From Nemophila menziesii (Eukaryota > Streptophyta > Magnoliopsida > Boraginales > Hydrophyllaceae), in assembly GCA_029959085.1 (NCBI GenBank), contig JARWIR010000050.1, positions 5,015,927 through 5,079,926 on the forward strand: a stretch of DNA of 64,000 nucleotides. The letters are read 5' to 3'. Numbering within the stretch: the stretch's first letter is position 1; the number at the start of each line of letters is the position of its first letter. Positions 50,301 to 63,836 of the stretch are shown piece by piece. The notes beneath the pieces were generated by a model that worked only from the letters and a program-made list of their open reading frames with translations, ran no database searches and was not told the DNA's origin. Position numbers and translations under genes: made by a program.

Positions 50301-53300
50301 CTAACATGAACATTTTAATTATCCACCTTAGAATATTTTGAATATACTTTTTCTATAGACTGAATTTCAAAGTGTAATCAAAAAATTATAATTCACCTAA
50401 AATTCAACATAAATATTTATAAGTAAACTAAATATATTTTCTTAATAATGATCACATCCAAATACTTATTCAAACTTATCAACATACTTATTTAAACTTC
50501 ATTGTATTAGTTGAAATTATATCTAAATCTAAATTTATATTTTCATAGATGATCTTTTGTGCTTAATTTTGAGAAAAAATATTAGATAAATCGATTCACA
50601 TATTCTACAAACATTTAAGACAACAAAACTAAGGACATTTTGGTAAAAACATAAAAGAAGCACTACTTAAATAATTAATATATATTAGCGTTTTGTTTAT
50701 TAGCACTTATGTGATGCAACTAATGGATTAACTTTATAGGCCATGAATGTAGAAAAAAACTAAAATGAATAAAATTGAGGCATGGTGTTAATACCTTTTT
50801 TGCCGATCTTGTATCTCTTGTTATGCATTCACCTTTTCTATTTTATTGAAATGACATGACCAACGTTCTTTTTTCTGTAAATCAAATAACTCGATACTAA
50901 TTGTATAGATAAATGATGAAGTCTTAACAATAAAAAATAGATAAAATATTTACAAATTAATGGATTGTAAATTATATAACGTTGCATGTTTAACATTTTT
51001 AATAAGTATTTGGAATCTCAATATGGTTAATTGAATAGATTTAGAAATAATAAAAAGTAAATGCTACCTTCAAAATAAAATGATGTGAATCTCTAAAATA
51101 TAACATAAGAAAATAAACTATATTTTTATTTATTGCTTAAATCTAGGCTTAATTTGTGTATTCTGGCACCGACAAAGCTACCTAAGTATTATTCGCAATA
51201 ATTATAGTCTAGTGTTATGCTTTAATAAGGGTTGTATAATTCACCAACTTACATTTAGAGGCCATGAAACTTTTACCAATTCTATTTTATTGCATAAGAC
51301 ATTGGGTTGTTGTAACAAAACAAAAATATGTTAAGCTAGATTTAGTATAATTATATTTAATCAATATATAAGTGAAAGGATGAGTTGAACATTCAATTAA
51401 GATTACATTGAAAGAAAACAAGTATTTCTGATTCCAAAAATCTATATGGATATGAACTTCTATATTTGTACTCTTTTTCTGCAGAATTTTTTTATCATTT
51501 TTTGTTTTCTTTTATTATTATATAATTATTGGTCATAATAAAAACATACCTTGTGACAAATTATATAGACTCCAAAAGAGGGAATGTTCTTGAAAATAAA
51601 CATAATCTTGATAAACATGGGAGATCCGTCTAAAAGTATCTATCATTATAATCTTCAAAAAAAAAATAAAGAAATTGTAAATTGTAAAAAAAAAAACTGA
51701 TTACACTTTTTATATGGTTTAGAAATAAGCTTGATTTGAAAGTTTTCTTCTTTACCTCCGGTCTTCTTTCTTCAATCGATATTTCGCTATGGAAAAGTTT
51801 TGCGTCGTGAAAGTTATGGAGTTAGCGAAGGTTTTTTTCTTTTCCATTTTAACCTACACCCTGCTTAGCTGAAAAAGCCCAGCCCACAGACTAAGACCCG
51901 CACTTTGACCAACCTGAACACTATAAAAGCCCAAATTGACTTGAACTTAAAATTAGGCCCCCGATTATGTTTTTAGAAAAAAAATATGAATTTACACTAT
52001 TCATTTTTAAAATTCATATATAACCTATCTATTGATTAATTTGTTAGAAAATTGTTCAATCCCTAATATGACACTACTAGCTACTATTAAATAATATAGA
52101 AACATCTAATAATCACTATGGTAACATTGCATTTCCAAAATAAGTATCTTTATCATCTATCTTAGTGTTACAATAGATACATAACGAGTCAATATTGTGG
52201 TCACATGATATTTGTCTTATCTTTTTTGGCTATTTGTTGAGTGTAGCTAATCATAGAGTAAGTCTATGTCTCGGTTTAATTTTCTTGTCACACCATAATA
52301 TTATGCCATGTACAAAATTTATTTGCTAGCCGCAATAGATTGCATGTATATCACAGATTTGTTGGACACAATATTGTATAATATGTTTTACTTAAAGTAT
52401 AAGTTGTTTTTAGCTTAAAATTTGAATAAAAAAATTGATCCATGTAAATAGTGTATGGTTTAGATAAAAGTTCTCATATTTTTCTATGAACATCTTTCAT
52501 CATCTTTCTCTTTTGAAAAAATTTAAGTAATAAATGTAAGTTCATATTTAACTCAAATCTTAGTTTTGAGGAAATTCATTCATCTAATATTTGATGGTTC
52601 AATACTATTAAGAAACATACTCTATGTTTTTAACTTGCAAAAGTAATTATCTAGTTAATCTAATGACATGTATTTTGTTATTATAATTAATAAATGTAAT
52701 GTGAATATTTGACCATTCAATATATAATGTAAGTTTTACTCATGTTTTGAAGGAGGAGATACCTTAAAAAGCCTAAATTACTGGAAAATCAGCTATAATT
52801 TAGCAAATTTCAGCAATTTGATAATATGCGTTCCAAATATTTAAAACATCATTAATCCCTGTAAATTTCCTCCATTCCAAATATTTAAATGTGTATATTA
52901 TTCAATGTGGCCTACTATAGTCCCTATGGTCTACACTGATGAGTTAGTGTCATATTTTTGGAATTCGCATCCATTTTTTAATTATTGTTAAAAAATAATT
53001 AAAATAAAATACACATCCTTTGAAATATATCATCCATCCTTTGTTTTTGTACATAAAAGTTATTTACAGGCTTCATCTATAACTAAAGACAAAGTAGTCT
53101 AAAAATAAATTATTTAACTCAAAAAAAACCATATAACATTATTATTCACCTTATTTCACAAACACCCAATTTAACTAAAACACCTAGAACAAAAGTTATT
53201 AACAATATCGCTTGTAAAGTTATTCTGAAATATTGTTAAAGACTTGTAGCCATTTGTGAAATCTTCTGCGACAATCATAATTTATATGACCTGAAATTTA

Positions 53301-54044
53301 TTTCATGTTCTATTTAATTGCATGTATCTCATTTTACATAAGATTTTTCAATTATATATTAACTTGAATACCTTTTTCTGACCAAATTTAAATAAATAAA
53401 TTAATTACCTCTTATCCAGATTAGGTCCATTAAGTACTCATGTGTCACAAAGCTCGGATAAAGTCCTATTGATGCACTTCAATCTGACACAAGAGCCATA
53501 AAATTCAGATCATTCTAAAAACACGCTAATGATTTCACTTGTACAAGTTTTATTAATTTAACATTAAATTGAATTAGAAAATTTTGTAAGTGAAATATAA
53601 ACACACCTTGTTACAAAAATTCATTGAACTATACATTTCCAATAAATTTTATATTCGTAATTGTCAATGTCATAAATAGTTAAAAAGTAGCTTAGTTTAT
53701 AAACTTTAAAAGTTTCTAATAAATAAAATAAAATAAAACCCTTACCTGGAGCCTTTGGTGGTGTTGTTGATGTTGGTGGTGCTGGTGATGATGAAGAAGG
53801 TGGAGCTGGTGGGGTGACCTTTCTAGGGTGCCCCTCGGCAGCTTTTTGGGTAAACCCGAGTTGGCGGTGTTGTGTGGTGTTGCTGGTGAAGCCCTGTTAA
53901 AGGAAATATTCGAGAAGGTAGTCTTTTGATGTGGTGTTGGAGCTGGTTTCGCCTGCAAAGGAAAAACTTTTGTAGGGCATTGATCATATGTTATCTAAAA
54001 GCCAGGACACCTTGATATGCTCGATGGTGTTCTTGACGCCAACT
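49534..54044 (-). repeat. Array unit 12 (4,511 bp)
   Basis: Copy of unit 11 up to about 53,190, then changes to the variants found at the end of unit 13 (agattaggtcc, actcatgtgtc, gatgaagaagg, cccctcgg). The G-box is lost near 53,440 (CACGTG to CATGTG). Has the 33-bp deletion near 52,873. Confidence 0.95.
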
Positions 54045-54812
54045 GTTATAAGGGACCCACTGTTTCCACCAACATGGTCCTCACGTCCGTCCGGAAGGAT
54101 AGAAACCCTTTAGGGAAAAGAGAAACGTAATCCGATTCTCCACCGCTAGCTAAATAGCGTACCCAAAAAAAAAGATTATGCAGTTAGATTTATGCGGGTT
54201 TCTTATAGGATTAGCATGTTACTTTGTCATGTTTTTAAACGACTTTGAATATATTATGGAATTAATAAGATTCAACTACAAAAAAGAGATAATTAAAAAA
54301 CTTACATTCACATGGAACACTGACACACGGTTTCTAGGATCGCTACCATTCACCACATAACAGATTTCTGTAACATTACTAGCACTCGAGAAATCGTCGG
54401 ACTGCAATTAATGTAAAAATAATTTCACGATAAGTCCCTATAAATTATAAGTATTATTTTTATGAAACTATTGAGGGAAGTGAAAGTTGTGAGTAGTACC
54501 TTGTGGTGACGTGTATTATCATTGACAAAGTCAAAAATTCTTCGTGGTGGCAATGGAAGCCATAAAGAAGCTACAGCATTACGAACAGTCTTGGAAGGCA
54601 TTTCCAGTTCATTTAACTTCTTCTTGGTGACCTGCCATCACTATTTACCCAAAAAGAATAAAAATTAATATAGAGTTAATTAATTATGCTAAGTCAATTG
54701 TAATTATTTATTAAAAATTTTACCCGCATTATGGAGAAGACGAACCTGGTAAAGGGTATAAATCCAACGCTTTTTACCATAAGCAAGACCTGCACCCACT
54801 AGAGGTTTGTAC
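53984..54812 (-). pseudogene. HD-ZIP IV relic, copy 13
   Basis: ELEM instead of EPEM at the start of the WLPLPP exon (catttccagttc) and a silent change in RIFD (gtcaaaaattc), both shared with copy 14. A private acgctttttacc change alters the GAKRW exon. LITVG and VKNTIEHIKVS are in one frame (gacgccaac version). Confidence 0.85.
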
Positions 54813-57800
54813 CTAACATGAACATTTTAATTATCCACCTCAGAATATTTTGAATATACATTTTCTATAGACTGAATTTCAAAGTGTAATCAAAAAATTA
54901 TAATTCACCTAAAATTCAACATAAAAATTTATAAGTAAACTAAATATATTTTCTTAATAATGATCACATCCAAATACTTATTCAAACTTATCAACATACT
55001 TATTTAAACTTCATTGTATTAGTTGAAATTATATCTAAATCTAAATTTATATTTTCATAGATGATCTTTTGTGCTTAATCTTGAGAAAAAATATTAGATA
55101 AATCGATTCACATATTCTACAAACATTTAAGACAACAAAACTAAGGACATTTTGGTAAAAACATAAAAGAAGCACTACTTAAATAATTAATATATATTAG
55201 CGTTTTGTTTATTAGCACTTATGTGATGCAACTAATGGATTAACTTTATAGGCCATGAATGTAGAAAAAAACTAAAATGAATAAAATTGAGGCATGGTGT
55301 TAATACCTTTTTTGCCGATCTTGTATCTCTTAATATGCATTCACCTTTTTCCTGTAAATCAAATAACTCGATACTAATTGTATAGATAAATGATGAAGTC
55401 TTAACAATAAAAAATAGATAAAATATTTACAAATTAATGGATTGTAAATTATATAACGTTTCATGTTTAACATTTTTAATAAGTATTTGGAATCTCAATA
55501 ATTTTAATTAAATAGATTTAGAAATAATAAAAAGTAAATGCTACCTTCAAAAGAAAATGATGTGAATCTCTAAAATATAATATAAGAAAATAAACTATAT
55601 TTTTATTTATTGCTTAAATCTAGGCTTAATTTGTGTATTCTGGCGCGCCGACAAAGCTACCTAAGTATTATTCGCAATAATTATAGTCTACTGTTATGCT
55701 TTAATAAGGGTTGTATAATTCATCAACTTACATTTAGAGGCCATGAAACTTTTACCAATTCTATTTTATTGCATAAGACATTGGGTTGTTGTAACAAAAC
55801 AAAAATATGTTAAGCTAGATTTAGTATAATTATATTTAATCAATATATAAGTGAAAGGATGAGTTGAACATTCAATTAAGATTACATTGAAAGAAAACAA
55901 GTATTTCTGATTCCAAAAATCTATATGGATTTGAACTTCTATATTTGTACTGTTTTTCTGCAGAATTTTTTTATCATTTTTTGTTTTCTTTTATTATTAT
56001 ATAATTATTGGTCATAATTAAAATATACCTTGTGATAAATTACATAGACTCCAAAAGAGGGAATGTTCTTGAAAAGAAACATAATCTTGATAAACATGGG
56101 AGATCTGTCTAAAAGTATCTATCATTATAATCTTCAAAAAAATATAAAGAAATTGTAAATTGTAAAAAAAAAACTGATTACACTTTTTATATGGTTTAGA
56201 AATAAGATTGATTTGAAAGTTTTCTTCTTTACCTCCGGTCTTCTTTCTTCAATAGATATTTCGCTATGGAAAAGTTTTGCGGCGTGAAAGTTATGGAGTA
56301 AGGGTGAAAGTTATGGAGTAAGAGAAGGTTTTTTCTTTTCCATTTTAACCTACACCCTGCTTAGCTGAAAAAGCCCAGCCCACTGACTAAGACCCGCACT
56401 TAGACCAACCTGAACACTATAAAAGCCCAAATTGACTTGAACTTAAAATTAGACCCCCCATTATGTTTTTAGAAAAAAAATATGAATGGACACTATTCAT
56501 TTTTAAAATTCATATATAACCTATCTATTGATTAATTTTTTAGAAAATTGTTCAATCCCTAATATGACACTACTAGCTACTATTAAATAATATAGAAACA
56601 TCTAATAATCACTATGGTAACATTGCATTTCCAAAATAAGTATCTTTATCATCTATCTTAGTGTTACAATAGATACATAACGAGTCAATATTGTGGTCAC
56701 ATGATATTTGTCTTGTCTTTTTTGGCTATTTGTTGAGTGTAGCTAATCATAGAGTAAGTCTATGTCTCGGTTTAATTTTCTTGTCACACCATAATATTAT
56801 GCCATGTACAAAATTTATTTGCTAGACGCAATAGATTGCATGTATATCACAGATTTGTTGGACACAATATTGTATAATATGTTTTACTTAAAGTATAAGT
56901 TGTTTTTAGCTTAAAATTTGAATAAAAAAATTGATCCATGTAAATAGTGTATGGTTTAGATAAAAGTTCTCATATTTTTCTATGAACATCTTTCATCATC
57001 TTTCTCTTTTGAAAAAATTTAAGTAATAAATGTAAGTTCATATTTAACTCAAATCTTAGTTTTGAGGAAATTCATTCATCTAATATTTGATGGTTCAATA
57101 CTATTAAGAAACATACTCTATGTTTTTAACTTGCAAAAGTAATTATCTAGTTAATCTAATGACATGTATTTTGTTATTATAATTAATAAATGTAATGTGA
57201 ATATTTGACCATTCAATATATAATGTAAGTTTTACTCATGTTTTGAAGGAGGAGATACCTTAAAAAGCCTAAATTACTGGAAAATCAGCTATAATTTAGC
57301 AAATTTCAGCAATTTGATAATATGCGTTCCAAATATTTAAAACATCATTAATCCCTGTAAATTTCCTCCATTCCAAATATTTAAATGTGTATATTATTCA
57401 ATGTGGCCTACTATAGTCCCTATGGTCTACACTGATGAGTTAGTGTCATATTTTTGGAATTCGCATCCATTTTTTAATTATTGTTAAAAAATAATTAAAA
57501 TAAAATACACATCCTTTGAAATATATCATCCATCCTTTGTTTTTGTACATAAAAGTTATTTACAGGCTTCATCTATAACTAAAGACAAAGTAGTCTAAAA
57601 ATAAATTATTTAACTCAAAAAAAACCATATAACATTATTATTCACCTTATTTCACAAACACCCAATTTAACTAAAACACCTAGAACAAAAGTTATTAACA
57701 ATATCGCTTGTAAAGTTATTCTGAAATATTGTTAAAGACTTGTAGCCATTTGTGAAATCTTCTGCGACAATCATAATTTATATGACCTGAAATTTATTTC

Positions 57801-58540
57801 ATGTTCTATTTAATTGCATGTATCTCATTTTACATAAGATTTTTCAATTATATATTAACTTGAATACCTTTTTCTGACCAAATTTAAATAAATAAATTAA
57901 TTACCTCTTATCCAGATTAGGTCCATTAAGTACTCATGTGTCACAAAGCTCGGATAAAGTCCTATTGATGCACTTCAATCTGACACAAGAGCCATAAAAT
58001 TCAGATCATTCTAAAAACACGCTAATGATTTCACTTGTACAAGTTTTATTAATTTAACATTAAATTGAATTAGAAAATTTTGTAAGTGAAATATAAACAC
58101 ACCTTGTTACAAAAATTCATTGAACTATACATTTCAAATAAATTTTATATTCGTAATTGTCAATGTCATAAATAGTTAAAAAGTAGCTTAGTTTATAAAC
58201 TTTAAAAGTTTCTAATAAATAAAATAAAATAAAACCCTTACCTGGAGCCTTTGGTGGTGTTGTTGATGTTGGTGGTGCTGGTGATGATGAAGAAGGTGGA
58301 GCTGGTGGGGTGACCTTTCTAGGGTGCCCCTCGGCAGCTTTTTGGGTAAACCCGAGTTGGCGGTGTTGTGTGGTGTTGCTGGTGAAGCCCTGTTAAAGGA
58401 AATATTCGAGAAGGTAGTCTTTTGTTGTGCTGTTGGAGCTGGTTTCGCCTGCAAAGGAAAAACTTTTGTAGGACATTGATCATATGTTATCTAAAAGCCA
58501 GGACACCTTGATATGCTCGATGGTGTTCTTGACGCCAACT
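54045..58540 (-). repeat. Array unit 13 (4,496 bp)
   Basis: First half matches unit 14: a 35-bp deletion near 55,348 (cacctttt joined to tcctg, removing most of one exon-like segment) and GGCGCGCC at 55,642-55,649. Second half matches units 11 and 12, including the 33-bp deletion near 57,368. Two minisatellite copies. G-box lost. Confidence 0.95.
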
Positions 58541-59309
58541 GTTATAAGGGACCCACTGTTTCCACCAACATGGTCCTCACGTCCGTCCGGAAGGATAGAA
58601 ACCCTTTAGGGAAAAGAGAAACGTAATCCGATTCTCCACCGCTAGCTAAATAGCGTACCCAAAAAAAAAAGATTATGCAATTAGATTTATGCGGGTTTCT
58701 TATAGGATTAGCATGTTACTTTGTCATGTTTTTAAACGACTTTGAATATATTATCGAATTAATAAGATTCAACTACAAAAAAGAGATAATTAAAAAACTT
58801 ACATTCACATGGAACACTGACACACGGTTTCTAGGATCGCTACCATTCACCACATAACAGATTTCTGTAACATTACTAGCACTCGAGAAATCGTCGGACT
58901 GCAATTAATGTAAAAATAATTTCACGATAAGTCCCTATAAATTATAAGTATTATTTTTATGAAACTATTGAGGGAAGTGAAAGTTGTGAGTAGTACCTTG
59001 TGGTGACGTGTATTATAATTGACAAAGTCAAAAATTCTTCGTGGTGGCAATGGAAGCCATAAAGAAGCTACAGCATTACGAACAGTCTTGGAAGGCATTT
59101 CCAGTTCATTTAACTTCTTCTTGGTGACCTGCCATCACTATTTACCCAAAAAGAATAAAAATTAATATAGAGTTAATTAATTATGCTAAGTCAATTGTAA
59201 TTATTTATTAAAAATTTTACCCGCATTATGGAGAAGACGAACCTGGTAAAGGGTATAAATCCAACGCTTTGCACCATAAGCAAGACCTGCACCCACTAGA
59301 GGTTTGTAC
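58480..59309 (-). pseudogene. HD-ZIP IV relic, copy 14
   Basis: Shares ELEM with copy 13. Private NYN for NDN in the WLPLPP exon (tattataattgac near 59,020). Otherwise the same order of exons and the same inactivating changes. Confidence 0.85.
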
Positions 59310-62300
59310 CTAACATGAACATTTTAATTATCCACCTCAGAATATTTTGAATATACATTTTCTATAGACTGAATTTCAAAGTGTAATCAAAAAATTATAA
59401 TTCACCTAAAATTCAACATAAAAATTTATAAGTAAACTAAATATATTTTCTTAATAATGATCACATCCAAATACTTATTCAAACTTATCAACATACTTAT
59501 TTAAACTTCATTGTATTAGTTGAAATTATATCTAAATCTAAATTTATATTTTCATAGATGATCTTTTGTGCTTAATCTTGAGAAAAAATATTAGATAAAT
59601 CGATTCACATATTCTACAAACATTTAAGACAACAAAACTAAGGACATTTTGGTAAAAACATAAAAGAAGCACTACTTAAATAATTAATATATATTAGCGT
59701 TTTGTTTATTAGCACTTATGTGATGCAACTAATGGATTAACTTTATAGGCCATGAATGTAGAAAAAAACTAAAATGAATAAAATTGAGGCATGGTGTTAA
59801 TACCTTTTTTGCCGATCTTGTATCTCTTAATATGCATTCACCTTTTTCCTGTAAATCAAATAACTCGATACTAATTGTATAGATAAATGATGAAGTCTTA
59901 ACAATAAAAAATAAATAAAATATTTACAAATTAATGGATTGTAAATTATATAACGTTTCATGTTTAACATTTTTAATAAGTATTTGGAATCTCAATAATT
60001 TTAATTAAATAGATTTAGAAATAATAAAAAGTAAATGCTACCTTCAAAAGAAAATGATGTGAATCTCTAAAATATAATATAAGAAAATAAACTATATTTT
60101 TATTTATTGCTTAAATCTAGGCTTAATTTGTGTATTCTGGCGCGCCGACAAAGCTACCTAAGTATTATTCGCAATAATTATAGTCTAGTGTTATGCTTTA
60201 ATAAGGGGTGTATAATTCATCAACTTACATTTAGAGGCCATGAAACGTTTACCAATTCTATTTTATTGCATAAGACATTGGGTTGTTGTAACAAAACAAA
60301 AATATGTTAAGCTAGATTTAGTATAATTATATTTAATCAATATATAAGTGAAAGGATGAGTTGAACATTCAATTAAGATTACATTGAAAGAAAACAAGTA
60401 TTTCTGATTCCAAAAATCTATATGGATTTGAACTTCTATATTTGTACTGTTTTTCTGCAGAATTTTTTTATCATTTTTTGTTTTCTTTTATTATTATATA
60501 ATTATTGGTCATAATAAAAATATACCTTGTGATAAATTACATAGACTCCAAAAGAGGGAATGTTCTTGAAAAGAAACATAATCTTGATAAACATGGGAGA
60601 TCTGTCTAAAAGTATCTATTATTATAATCTTCAAAAAAATATAAAGAAATTGTAAATTGTAAAAAAAAAACTGATTACACTTTTTATATGGTTTAGAAAT
60701 AAGATTGATTTGAAAGTTTTCTTCTTTACCTCCGGTCTTCTTTCTTCAATAGATATTTAGCTATGGAAAAGTTTTGCGGCGTGAAAGTTATGGAGTAAGC
60801 GTGAAAGTTATGGAGTAAGAGAAGGTTTTTTCTTTTCCATTTTAACCTACACCCTGCTTAGCTGAAAAAGCCCAGCCCACTGACTAAGACCCGCACTTAG
60901 ACCAACCTGAACACTATAAAAGCCCAAATTGACTTGAACTTAAAATTAGACCCCCCATTATGTTTTTAGAAAAAAAATATGAATGGACACTATTCATTTT
61001 TAAAATTCATATATAACCTATCTATTGATTAATTTTTTAGAAAATTGTTCAATCCCTAATATGACACTACTAGCTACTATTAAATAATATAGAAACATCT
61101 AATAATCACTATGGTAACATTGCATTTCCAAAATACGTATCTCTATCATCTATCTTAGTGTTACAATAGATACATAACGAGTCAATATTGTGGTCACATG
61201 ATATTTGTCTTGTCTTTTTTGGCTATTTGTTGAGTGTAGCTAATCATAGAGTAAGTCTATGTCTTGGTTTAATTTTCTTGTCACACCATAATATTATGTC
61301 ATGTACAAAATTTATTTGTTAGCCGCAATAGATTGCATGTATATTATAGATTTGTTGGACACAATATTGTATAATATGTTTTACTTAAAGTATAACTTGT
61401 TTTTAGTTTAAAGTTTAAATAAAAAAAATTGATCCATGTAAATAGTGTATGGTTTAGATAAAAGTTCTCATATTTTTCTATGACCATCTTTCATCATCTT
61501 TCTCTTTTGAAAAAATTTAAGAAATAAATGTAAGTTCATATTTAACTCAAATCTTAGTTTTGAGGAAATTCATTCATCTAATATTTGATGGTTCAATACT
61601 ATTAAGAAACATACTCTATGTTTTTAATTTGCAAAAGTAATTATCTAGTTAATCTAATGACATGTATTTTGTTATTATAATTAATAAATGTAATGTGAAT
61701 ATTTGACCATTCAATATATGATGTAAGTCTTACTCAAGTTTTGAAGGAGAAGATACCTTGAAAAGCCTAAATTACTGGAAAATCAGCTATAATTTAGCAA
61801 ATTTAAGCAATTTGATAATATGCGTTCTAAATATTTAAAACATCATTAATCCCTGTAAATTTCCTCTAATTCGTTTAACTTTGATAAGTTAATCCCTTCC
61901 ATTCCAAATATTTAAATGTGTATATTATCCAATGTGGCCTACTATAGTCCCTATGGTCTACACTGATGAGTTAGTGTCATATTTTTGGAATTCGCATCCA
62001 TTTTTTAATTATTGTCAAAAAATAATTAAAATACAATACACATCCTTTGAAATATATCATCCATCCTTTGTTTTTGTACATAAAAGTTATTTACAGGCTT
62101 CATCTATAACTAAAGACAAAATAGTCTAAAAATAAATTATTTAACTCAAAAAAACCATATAACATTATTATTCACTTTATTTCACAAACACCCAATTTAA
62201 CTAAAACACGTAGAACAAATGTTATTAACAGGATCGCTTGTAAAGTTATTCTGAAATATTGTTAAAGACTTGTAGCCATTTGTGAAATCTTCTGCGACAA

Positions 62301-63070
62301 TCATAATTTATATGACCTGAAATTTATTTGATGTTCTATTTAATTGCATGTATCTCATTTTACATAATATTTTTCAATTATATATTAACTTGAATACCTT
62401 TTTCTGTCCAAATTTAAATAAATAAAATAATTACCTCTTATCCAGATTGGGTCCATTAAGTACTCACGTGTCACAAAGCTCGGATAAAGTCCTATTGATG
62501 CACTTCAATCTGACACAAGAGCCATAAAATTCAGATCATTCTAAAAACACGCTAATGATTTAACTTGTACAAGTTTTATTAATTTAACATTAAATTGAAT
62601 TAGAAAATTTTGTAAGTAAAATATAAACACACCTTGTTACAAAAATTCATTGAACTATACATTTCCAGTAAATTTTATATTCGTAATTGTCAACGTCATA
62701 AATAGTTAAAAAGTAGCTTAGTTTATAAACTTTAAAAGTTTCTAATAAATAAAATAAAATAAAACCCTTACCTGGAGCCTTTGGTGGTGTTCTTGATGTT
62801 GGTGGTGCTGGTGATGATGGAGAAGGTGAAGCTGGTGGGGTGACCTTTCTAGGGTGCCCCTTGGCAGCTTTTTGGGTAAACCCGAGGTGGCGGTCTTGTG
62901 TGGTGTTGCTGGTGAAGCCCTGTTAAAGGAACTATTCGAGAAGGTGGTCTTTTGTTGTGGTGTTGGAGCTGGTTTCGCCTGCAAAGGGAAAACTTTTGTA
63001 GGGCATTGATCATATGTTGTCTAAAAGCCAGGACATCTTGATATGCTCGATGGTGTTCTTGACGCCAACT
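58541..63070 (-). repeat. Array unit 14 (4,530 bp)
   Basis: First ~2.6 kb matches unit 13 (35-bp deletion near 59,848, GGCGCGCC near 60,141, two minisatellite copies). From about 61,130 it changes to a type with neither the 33-bp nor the 80-bp deletion, and the G-box is intact again. Confidence 0.95.
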
Positions 63071-63836
63071 GTTATAAAGGACCCACTATTTCCACCAACA
63101 TGGTCCTCACGTCCGTCCGGAAGGATAGAAACCCTTTAGGGAAAAGAGAAACGTAATCCGATTCTCCACCGCTAGCTAAATAGCGTACCCAAAAAAAAGA
63201 TTATGCAATTAGATCTATGCGGGTTTCTTACAGGATTAGCATGTTACTTTGTCATGTTTTTAAACGACTTTGAATATATTATCGAATTAATAAGATTCAA
63301 CTACAAAAAAGAGATAATTAAAAAACTTACATTCACATGGAACACTGACACACGGTTTCTAGGATCGCTACCATTCACCACATAACAGATTTCTGTAACA
63401 TTACTAGCACTCGAGAAATCGTCGGACTGCAATTAATGTAAAAATAATTTCACGATAAGTCCCTAAAAATTACAAGTATAATTTTATGAAACTATTGAGG
63501 GAAGTGAAAGTAGTGAGTAGTACCTTGTGGTGACGTGTATTATCATTGACAAAGTCAAAGATTCTTCGTGGTGGCAATGGAAGCCATAAAGAAGTTACAG
63601 CATTACGAACAGTCTTGGAAGGCATTTCCGGTTCATTTAACTTCTTCTTGGTGACCTGCCATCACTACTTACCCAAAAAGAATGTAAACTAATATAGAGT
63701 TAATTAATTATGCTAAGTCAATTGTAATTATTTATTAAAAAATTTACCCGCATTATGGAGAAGACGAACCTGGTAAAGGGTATAAACCCAACGCTTTCCA
63801 CCATAAGCAAGACCTGCACCCACTAGAGGCTTGTAC
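63010..63836 (-). pseudogene. HD-ZIP IV relic, copy 15
   Basis: Complete over the recognisable exons although its unit is cut by the window end. Private AVTSLW (gaagttacagc) in the WLPLPP exon. The premature TAA is present (cttacagg near 63,225), and LITVG and VKNTIEHIKVS share a frame. Confidence 0.85.

Noticed and set aside
55610..55813. 67-codon plus-strand frame in units 13 and 14
   Set aside because: Created only by the 2-bp change that makes GGCGCGCC in these two units. It is absent from all others and unlike any protein I know.
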